Below, piece after piece: positions 1 to 7,000 of a stretch of 64,000 bases of DNA. Made by a program: the position numbers and the translations under genes. Origin of the DNA: Rhodococcus sp. P-2 (lineage in GTDB: Bacteria; Actinomycetota; Actinomycetes; Mycobacteriales; Mycobacteriaceae); contig NZ_CP066779.1 of assembly GCF_016598535.1 (NCBI RefSeq), positions 6,171,786-6,235,785 of the forward strand. Direction: 5' to 3'. The notes under the pieces are model-generated. The model ran no database searches. It was not told the DNA's origin and saw only the letters and a list, made by a program, of their open reading frames with translations. Each line of letters opens with the position of its first letter. Position 1 is the first letter of the stretch.

Positions 1-364
1 CGACCCTATGGCCGCCGCTCCGGGGCAACTTTTCCAGCCTATCCCAACCAAGTCACCGGCGCAAACCGGAACCCCGTCGAAATCGAACTGGATTGTGTTC
101 GCCAGGCACTGCGTACAACCTCGTGTCACTCACCCTCGCAGGTGGGAGTCGGTGTCCGTGTCGCTCTGACCTGGACAAAGTTACGCGAAGATCAACACAA
201 CACCAAATCGCCAGGTCAGAGCACTGACGCGGGTTAACAGCCGATACTTTTCTCGAATTTTTGCTTCTCGCGATGACTTTCTGCGCCCACTGCGGTCTGT
301 ATGAGCAGGAACCAACAGGAACCGAAGCGTTCAGTAATCAGTCAACCGACTTCAAGGAGCACCC
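1..364. other. gene-free left edge with a long inverted repeat
   Basis: I see no convincing gene here. A plus-strand frame is open from the edge to about 236, but its translation resembles no family I know. The clearest structure is a perfect 12-base inverted repeat (GCTCTGACCTGG at 163-174, CCAGGTCAGAGC at 211-222) around a 36-base spacer, upstream of the VOC gene at 365. The stretch probably holds the promoter of that gene and perhaps of a divergent gene beyond the left edge. Confidence 0.5.
163..222. repeat. 12-base perfect inverted repeat, 36-base spacer
   Basis: The arms GCTCTGACCTGG and CCAGGTCAGAGC are exact reverse complements. The spacer is AT-richer than the surroundings. It could be two half-sites for a looping regulator, or a leader stem for the gene at 365. 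It is not followed by a T-run, so I do not call it a terminator. Confidence 0.6.
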
Positions 365-775
365 ATGTCTCGTCTTCTCTTCGTCAACATGCCGGTCAAG
401 GACGTCGCCGCTACCCGGGCATTCTTCAGCGGGCTCGGCTTCGAGTTCAACGACATGTTCAGTGACGAGAACACCGTCTCGATGATCGTCAGTGATTCCG
501 CCACCGTCATGTTCCTGAACGAACCGCGATTCGGGGACTTCATCGCCGACGACATCTGTGACACGTCGAAAGCTCGTGAAGCACTGATGTGTGTGTCGGC
601 CGACAGCAGAGAGGAAGTCGACACTTTCGTCGATGCGGCGATTGCTGCCGGCGGTAGCAAGTGGATGGAGCCCCAGGATCACGGCTTCATGTACGGACGC
701 GCATTCCGCGACCTCGACAATCACGTCTGGGAGGTCATGTGGATGGACCCGGCTGCGACTGTTCCTCAGCAGTAA
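365..775 (+). CDS. VOC-family (glyoxalase/bleomycin-resistance fold) protein
   Basis: A 136-residue single-module vicinal-oxygen-chelate protein. The N-terminus (FVNMPVKDVAATRAFFSGLG) is the usual first strand-helix of the fold. The C-terminal half has the second module with HGFMYGRAFRDLDNHVWEV, whose Glu in the HVWEVMW segment is at the usual metal-ligand place. Members include glyoxalase I, extradiol dioxygenases and drug-binding proteins, and the sequence does not decide among them. This lineage (DNHVWEVMWMDP ending) is commonly labelled 'VOC family/extradiol dioxygenase' with no proven substrate. The ATG follows an AAGGAG ribosome-binding site (AAGGAGCACCC). The gene converges on the SigG-like sigma factor gene, with a hairpin between them. 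Confidence 0.85.
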   Translation: MSRLLFVNMPVKDVAATRAFFSGLGFEFNDMFSDENTVSMIVSDSATVMFLNEPRFGDFIADDICDTSKAREALMCVSADSREEVDTFVDAAIAAGGSKWMEPQDHGFMYGRAFRDLDNHVWEVMWMDPAATVPQQ

Positions 776-803
776 CGCAGAGCAACAGCCGTAACGAGTA
801 GCT

Positions 804-834
804 GCGCGGGTCCTCCGTACCGGAGGGCTCGCGC
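804..834. terminator. bidirectional hairpin between convergent genes
   Basis: GCGCGGGTCCTCCG pairs with CGGAGGGCTCGCGC over 14 positions (two G-T pairs) around a TAC loop. It lies between the stops of the VOC gene (775) and the sigma factor gene (847). There is no T-run, as is usual for actinomycete terminators. Confidence 0.7.
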
Positions 835-846
835 AACTCCCTGCCC

Positions 847-1821
847 CTACAGCTCTGCAGGCAATCCGAACCGCGCGAACAGACTCAGATCGAAGAAACA
901 CGTCACGTGCGAGATCCCGGACTCGGTGACATCTAGAACGTGCAACTGGAAAGCACGGTGAACCCCATCGGGCTCGCGCATGTAGAGGCCGAACGCCGGC
1001 TGGCCGTTGGCGGCGGTCGGAAGTAGACGCATCGCTCCTGGTCCGTCGGCCGGGCATTTGGTTCCGATGAGCTGCCCGATTGCCTCGGGTCCCTGGTACC
1101 AACCCTCGAACGGAGGCATCTCCCAGATGGCTTCACGCGTGAACAGCTCAACGATGGCCTCGACGTCGTAGCTCTCGAAGCTGTGCACGTAGTCGCGAAG
1201 CAACTTCCGGGCAGCCTCGGTAGTCGGTTCCACGAGATCGTCCTCAGTGGGCCCGATGTGATTGATCTGCGCGCGAGCCCGCTGCAGCAGGCTGTTCACC
1301 GCAGTGGTTGTGGTGTCGAGGGCCTCCGCAACTTCCGATGCCTTCCACTGCAGAACGTCGCGCAGGACGAGAACCGCACGTTGGCGCGCGGACAAGTGCT
1401 GCAAAGCGGCAACAAGCGCGAGCCTGACCGAATCGCGATTGACGACCATTACGGCGGGATCATTGACGTCGCCCAACGCAGAATCCGCGATCGGTTCCAA
1501 CCAGGCAATCTCGTTGCGCTCGATCAAATCGTCGGCCGGGTCCGAACTAGGTGCGCCGAGGCCGGTCGGGAGTGGACGCCTCGATCTCCCCTCCAGCGCG
1601 GTCAGGCAGGTATTCGTCGCAATGCGGTAGAGCCAGGTCCTAAGCGACGACTGGCCCTTGTAGCCGTCGAACCCGCGCCAAGCCCGGATGAACGTCTCCT
1701 GGACCTGGTCTTCGGCGTCGTGAATCGACCCCATCATGCGATAGCAGTGCGCCAGCAACTCGCGGCGGTACGGATCGGCAAGAGTGAGGAAATCACTGTC
1801 CAACGCCTGATCGACTGTCAT
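847..1821 (-). CDS. sigG: SigG-like ECF sigma factor with C-terminal SnoaL-like domain
   Basis: An RNA polymerase sigma-70 factor of the extracytoplasmic-function class, 324 residues. Region 2 lies at about 12-80 (AHCYRMMGSIHDAEDQVQET, then a W-rich -10 recognition helix). Region 4 lies at about 130-185 (LQHLSARQRAVLVLRDVLQW followed by a helix-turn-helix). A C-terminal extension from about 200 (WEMPPFEGWYQGPEAI) is a SnoaL/NTF2-like domain. That layout is typical of SigG and SigJ-type factors, in which the C-terminal domain replaces a separate anti-sigma factor. SigG of M. tuberculosis is somewhat longer. The ATG lies six bases after TAGTCT (1833-1828 on the minus strand) with no ribosome-binding site, so the gene may have its own leaderless promoter although a GNAT gene ends 53 bases upstream. 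Confidence 0.88.
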   Translation of the reverse strand: MTVDQALDSDFLTLADPYRRELLAHCYRMMGSIHDAEDQVQETFIRAWRGFDGYKGQSSLRTWLYRIATNTCLTALEGRSRRPLPTGLGAPSSDPADDLIERNEIAWLEPIADSALGDVNDPAVMVVNRDSVRLALVAALQHLSARQRAVLVLRDVLQWKASEVAEALDTTTTAVNSLLQRARAQINHIGPTEDDLVEPTTEAARKLLRDYVHSFESYDVEAIVELFTREAIWEMPPFEGWYQGPEAIGQLIGTKCPADGPGAMRLLPTAANGQPAFGLYMREPDGVHRAFQLHVLDVTESGISHVTCFFDLSLFARFGLPAEL

Positions 1822-1827
1822 TTGTTC

Positions 1828-1833
1828 AGACTA
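1828..1833 (-). promoter_or_regulatory. -10 element for leaderless sigG-like transcript
   Basis: TAGTCT on the minus strand is followed by six bases and the ATG at 1821. This spacing puts transcription start at the start codon. No -35 element was recognised. Confidence 0.45.
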
Positions 1834-1874
1834 GTGGCCGAGAGCCCGAAACACAGGCGTCGGCGAGAATTTGA

Positions 1875-2606
1875 TCAGGCAGGCGCCTGCACCGCAGTCA
1901 ACCTGGATCTCTTCCGGAGAACGAACCCCAGCGATTCGTAGAGTCTGATCGCATTCGTATTCGATTGCACTGCATGGAGAAACGGCAGCTCGCCGCGCTC
2001 GCGAATCCCGGCAGCGACGGCACGGATCAGCGTCGTACCCAGGCCTCGACCCCGGAAGTCGCTGTCAGTGCACACCGCACTGATTTCCGTCCATCCCGGA
2101 GGGTGCAGCCGCTCCCCCGCCATGGCAACAAGTCTTCCGTCGACGCGAATGCCGTAGTAGCTGCCCATCTCGACGGTACGAGGAAGAAACGGTCCGGGCT
2201 TGGTGCGCTCGATCAATGCCAGAATTTCGGGAACGTCACCCGTTCCGAGAAGTTCGACCGACGGATCAACGGAGACTTCGAGTGCGGACCCGTCCATCTG
2301 GACCGAGCCGAACTGATCCACAACGCGCCACCCTTCCGGCGGGTGATGATCAAATCCTCGTAAACCTACTGTGCCGCCTGGACCTACGAGTGTGAGTAGG
2401 TTCTCCCAGTCTTCGGCGTCCAACTCGGGCGGATGACCGACAAACGGAGCGACTGTCGGGTCGTATCGCGCAACTCTCCCTGCCCAGCGAGCGATTTGCG
2501 CATGATGTCCGCGAAGTCCTTGTCGCACAGGGTCGTCCAGTGGATGAGTATCGACATCCGTGTCAACCGTCTCGACAAACGACGCCAGGGTCGCCTCCGT
2601 GGTCAT
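1875..2606 (-). CDS. GNAT-family N-acetyltransferase
   Basis: 243 residues. The C-terminal half is a GCN5-related acetyltransferase of the FR47-like type. ISAVCTDSDFRGRGLGTTLI is strand 4 with the acetyl-CoA pyrophosphate loop (R-G-R-G-L-G), and NTNAIRLYESLGFVLRKRS is the typical C-terminal motif. The N-terminal 110 residues are a variable substrate-side domain. The ATG has a GGAAGAGG ribosome-binding site. It lies upstream of the sigma factor gene on the same strand and may be partly co-transcribed with it. The acetyl acceptor cannot be predicted. Confidence 0.85.
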   Translation of the reverse strand: MTTEATLASFVETVDTDVDTHPLDDPVRQGLRGHHAQIARWAGRVARYDPTVAPFVGHPPELDAEDWENLLTLVGPGGTVGLRGFDHHPPEGWRVVDQFGSVQMDGSALEVSVDPSVELLGTGDVPEILALIERTKPGPFLPRTVEMGSYYGIRVDGRLVAMAGERLHPPGWTEISAVCTDSDFRGRGLGTTLIRAVAAGIRERGELPFLHAVQSNTNAIRLYESLGFVLRKRSRLTAVQAPA

Positions 2607-2822
2607 CGAACCTCTTCCTACCCATGTCTGCCAGTGATGGAAGCGAACGAAACTCCCCGTCCACCTCGATCACAACGCTAAGAACACTTGCTGTCGTAGT
2701 CTCCGGATAGAATCAAGATGATTCTGACCTCGGCCCGTATTTCCGGCGTCAATCAGGACTCGATTGCAGATCCGCACCAGGACATTCGTCGCGACGCCTC
2801 ACCAACCGGAAGGCTATTTGGC

Positions 2823-3593
2823 ATGAGCAACTCCGACCCGATCAGATCTGCATTCGAACAGTTACCCCTGAAGGAGATGGACGCTGCGACGCTGGTCTTC
2901 GCCATCGAGAGCGCCGTCGACGAGCTGGCGATCCCGGGGGAAACCCTGCGGCTCGCCATGGAGGTCGCGACCCTCGCGCATCTCGATCAGCTCAGAAAGA
3001 ACGGGATCAAATCCAACGAGGATCCCTACATCGTTCATCCCCTTCGAAATGTGTTGCGGCTGCTTCGGTACGGATGCTCCGACGTCGAGATCCTGAGCGC
3101 AACCGCGCTTCACGACACGGTCGAGGACCGACCACACGCCGTCATCGCGCTCCTCGGCGGCCAGACTGCGGACGACATGTCCGCATCCGAGGCGCAAGAA
3201 CGTGCGTCAACACTTATCGCCTCGCACTTCAGCCACAGAATCTCCGAACTTGTTGAGGCAGTGACCAATCCAATCGACTACCCGCACGACAACACCACCG
3301 GCTACCAGGATCACGTCATCCGCGCGATCGAGGATCCCGCGGTGTTCCTCGTGAAGTTCAGCGACTTCGTCGACAACGCGGGAAGCGTGAAGTACCTGAA
3401 CGAGACCGACAGACTGAGACTGGTCACGAAATACGAACCCCTTGTGGAGCACTTCAAGCGGACTTCCCTTGCTCTCGGCAACGCATTGCAGCTCTCTTCC
3501 GGAGGACTCGACGCGATCGCACAGCACATCGCGACCATCGAAGGCGATTTCTCGAATACGGTCCGACAGGACGTAAAAAATACTCGCCAGTAG
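2823..3593 (+). CDS. HD-domain (p)ppGpp-hydrolase-like protein
   Basis: 256 residues from the ATG at 2823, chosen because GGAAGG lies 9 bases upstream; an in-frame ATG at 2718 has no such site. The protein carries the HD fold of the RelA/SpoT hydrolase half. It shows AHLDQLRKNG, PYIVHPL (first metal His), ALHDTVED (the HD pair) and VKFSDFVDN (the last Asp). No synthetase, TGS or ACT domain follows, so it resembles a small alarmone hydrolase (MESH1 type) rather than a full Rel. Its residues 45-90 are the best match. Activity on (p)ppGpp, or on another pyrophosphorylated nucleotide such as NADPH, is inferred. It is divergent from the GNAT gene and stands alone. Confidence 0.8.
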   Translation: MSNSDPIRSAFEQLPLKEMDAATLVFAIESAVDELAIPGETLRLAMEVATLAHLDQLRKNGIKSNEDPYIVHPLRNVLRLLRYGCSDVEILSATALHDTVEDRPHAVIALLGGQTADDMSASEAQERASTLIASHFSHRISELVEAVTNPIDYPHDNTTGYQDHVIRAIEDPAVFLVKFSDFVDNAGSVKYLNETDRLRLVTKYEPLVEHFKRTSLALGNALQLSSGGLDAIAQHIATIEGDFSNTVRQDVKNTRQ

Positions 3594-4095
3594 TACCGAT
3601 CAGTAATAATCGAGCAATCGGGAGAATTCTCCGAATACGCGATTTTGTTACCAGTGGGTATTCACTTCCTTGCCAATTTCATTACCATCGTGATCCGTAT
3701 CACAGAGCCCAATACTATTGCGCCACAGTGATTTAACGCCATAGGTGTAACCGTGGTTCACGTTGACTAATATTCTTCAATTCGCCCAGGTGACATGAGC
3801 GTCGACATACTGCATTCTTAGATAAACCAGGGATTCCCTGGAAGCAGACACAATATGTTGCTGATTCGTGATTGGAGCGGTTCTGAGTCCACGCCTGCAG
3901 GGTGGCACACAAGGCACGCCGTGCCTGAGCGCAGGGGACTCTACGAACCGGATGGGCAATCACTTGCCGACGCGCAACCGGGGGAAACACAGCGCATCGC
4001 GGCGTAGTTCACGAACCAGGTAATCCGGGTATGTGGGACACGGTCGGCTCATATCGCAACGTACGTGACGAAGAATCTCATCAAGGACGGTGGCA
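3594..4095. other. 502-base gene-free leader upstream of the carboxylase
   Basis: No credible gene is visible; the only open frames are short and have no family resemblance. The first half is AT-richer than the rest of the window. It contains a Crp-like palindrome at 3689-3704 and two tight palindromes: CCAGGGA-T-TCCCTGG at 3827-3841 and AGGCAC-GCC-GTGCCT at 3912-3926. A GGCAA-TCAC-TTGCC stem lies at about 3955-3968. I read it as a long regulatory leader, or the site of a small RNA, for the carboxylase gene. Confidence 0.5.
3689..3704. promoter_or_regulatory. Crp/GlxR-like site
   Basis: CGTGA-TCCGTA-TCACA differs by one base from the TGTGA-N6-TCACA consensus of cAMP receptor proteins (Crp/GlxR in actinomycetes). 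It lies about 400 bases upstream of the carboxylase start and 96 bases past the HD gene. Confidence 0.45.
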
Positions 4096-7000
4096 GTGAC
4101 AATGTTCAAACGAATCGCAGTGGTCAATCGAGGTGAGGCCGCGGTCCGTCTGATCAGGGCTGTACGCGAACTGAACGCCGAACACGACTACGGCATTCGC
4201 GTCATTGCACTGCACACAGAGGCCGAGCGCCGCGCCATGTTCGTCCGCCAGGCCGACGAGGGCGTGACCCTGCGCAGCACCGGCACCGGTAGCCCGTACC
4301 TCGACTACGCCGAACTCGAGCGAGCACTCCTCGCAGCCAAGGCCGACGCAGTCTGGGTCGGCTGGGGCTTCGTGGCCGAGGATCCCGCCTTCGCGGAGAT
4401 CGTCGCGAAACTGGGCATCACGTTCATCGGCCCGAGCGCCGACGCGATGCGCCTGCTCGGCGACAAGGTTGCCGCCAAGATCCTGGCCGAGAAGGTCGGC
4501 GTACCTGTCGCCCCGTGGAGCGGCGGACCTGTCGAAACGCGCGCCGACGCTCGTCGTCATGCTCAGTCCATCGGATATCCCCTGATCATCAAGGCCCGAA
4601 GCGGCGGCGGCGGACGCGGTATCCGCAAGGTCTGGGCCGAAGACGAACTCGAAGTTGCACTCGAGCGCACGCAGGGCGAAGCAGAGCGGTCCTTCGGCGA
4701 CCCCGTCGTCTTCCTCGAACGCCTCGTCACCGATGCACGCCACGTCGAGGTACAGGTCATCGCCGACAACCACGGCAATGTCTGGGCTCCGGGCGTTCGC
4801 GACTGCTCGATTCAGCGTCGCAACCAGAAGGTCATCGAAGAATCCGCCTCTCCCGTGCTGACCGAAGAACAGTCGGACCACCTCAAGAAGGTGTCCGCCG
4901 AACTGGTCAAGGCAGCCGGGTACCAGGGCGCAGGCACGGTCGAATACCTCTACCAGCCCGAGAACAAGCTGTTCACGTTCCTCGAGGTCAACACCCGTCT
5001 GCAGGTCGAGCACCCGATCACCGAGGTCACCACCGGAATCGACCTCGTCAAGCTGCAGATCCTCGTCGCCAGCGGTGACGAATTGGTCGGCGACTGCCCG
5101 CCCGCGTTCGGCCATGCCGTCGAGGCTCGTCTCAACGCGGAGGACGCCGACAACGATTTCGCGCCGGCGCCCGGCACCGTTCAGCTCCTGAAGTTTCCGC
5201 TCGGCTCGGGCATCCGCGTCGACACCGGCATCGCGGCGGGCGACGTCATTCCGCCCGACTACGACTCGATGGTCGCGAAGGTCATCGCGTGGGGCCGCAA
5301 CCGCTCCGAGGCACTCGCGCGTCTGCGTACCGCCCTCCGTGAAACCACTGTCGTACTCGACGGCGGCACCACCACCAAGTCGTTCCTCCTCGATCTACTC
5401 GATCGCGACGAGGTCATCTCGGCATCCGCGGACACCGGCTGGCTCGACCGCACGGGCGCTCTCACCGGCACCACTCGCCGCGCGGACGTCGCACTGATCG
5501 CCACCGCCATCGATGCTTACGACGCCGAGGAGTCCCTCGAGCGTGCGGCCTTCCTCGCCTCGGCACGTGGCGGCCGTCCCCGCGCCAATCACGCGATCGG
5601 CCGTACCGTCGAGCTCAACTATCAAGGTCAGGCATACAAGCTGACCGTCGGGCGTATCGGCCCGCACCGCTACCGCGTCGACGGAGACGCCGGCGACATC
5701 GAGGTCGACGTCGATCGTCTCGGTGACTTCGAGTCGCGTCTGGTGATCGGTGATCGGCGCTTCCACGTCGTTTCCGTCGTGAGCCCGGCGCGCTATCTCG
5801 TCGAGGTCGACGGCATCAGCCACCAGATCAGCCAGGACGACGCCGGCGTGGTCCGTGCGCCCGCTCCCGCCGTCGTCGTCGCAGTACCGGTCGCGGTCGG
5901 CGACGACGTCGAAGCCGGCTCCACCCTGGTCGTACTCGAATCCATGAAGATGGAGACCGCAGTTCGCGCTCCGTACGCGGGCAAAGTGCGTGAGGTCCTC
6001 GCTACCGTCAACTCCCAGGTCGATGCCGGCGCACCGCTCCTGCGCGTCGACCAGATCAGCGACGAAGCCGTCACCGAAAAGGCTCCGCGCGTCGAATTCG
6101 ATCTTCCGGCAGCAACTTCCGGTTCCGACACCCGTGGCGACGCGCTGGCGCAGCTCGAAGCGTTGACCGCGATGATCAGCGGCTACGACGTCAGCGGCAA
6201 GCACGCGAACGCAGTCCTCGCCGAGTACGACGCACTTCGTAGCGCGCTCGAGTCCGAGGACCGCGAACTGGTACAGGCCGAACTTGCGGTGCTGACCACC
6301 TTCGCCGACATCTGCGAGCTCTCGCGCAACAAGCCCACCTCGGGTGAGTCGGCGAAGGACGAATCCGTCCACAGCCCTCGCGAGCACTTCCACACCTTCC
6401 TGCACTCACTCGACTCCGAGCGCGAAGGTTTGCCGGCGTCGTTCCGCACGAGACTCGAACGGGCACTTCGCCACTACGACGTCACCGATCTGGACGATCG
6501 CCAGGCCGTCGAGGAAGCGGTATACCGACTCTTCCTGGCACTGCAGCGCATGGAAGCCCAGATCCCGGTCATTGCAGCACTTCTCGAAGGCTGGCTGGTC
6601 GGCGACAAGGCCCCCGGTTGCTCGGCTCAGGAGCTCAACGAGGTCCTCGATCGACTCATCGTCGCGACGCAGGTCCGCTACCCCGTCATCGGAGACGTAG
6701 CCCGTAACCTTCGCTTCCGGTTCTTCGACGAGCCGCGCATCCGCAAGGTTCGCGAAGACGTCTACGACGGAGTACGCGGCAATCTCGCCTACCTCGAAGA
6801 ACAGCCGGACGCTGCCGATTTCGACGAGCGGATCGCCAACCTCGTCGCCACTCCCGAACCGCTCCTGGACCTGTTGGGTCGAAAGATCGGCGTCGGCAAC
6901 CGCGATGGCGGCCCTCTGCTCGAGGTCATCACGCGTCGCTACTACAAGATTCACTCCTTCGAAGACGTCCGCGTTTTCGAGCACGTCGACCGCCGTTTCG

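Noticed and set aside
1-236. Partial gene entering from the left edge
   Set aside because: A plus-strand frame is open for 78 codons but its translation has no family-like pattern and no downstream gene logic.
3733-3990. An 85-codon minus-strand open frame in the long leader
   Set aside because: Composition is unlike a real protein here, with no ribosome-binding site and no family resemblance.
3900-4090. A c-di-AMP (ydaO-type) riboswitch upstream of the carboxylase
   Set aside because: GCAGGGGAC and CAACCGGGGG recall parts of the consensus, but the conserved GGGGUGAAUC core and the closing strands are missing.
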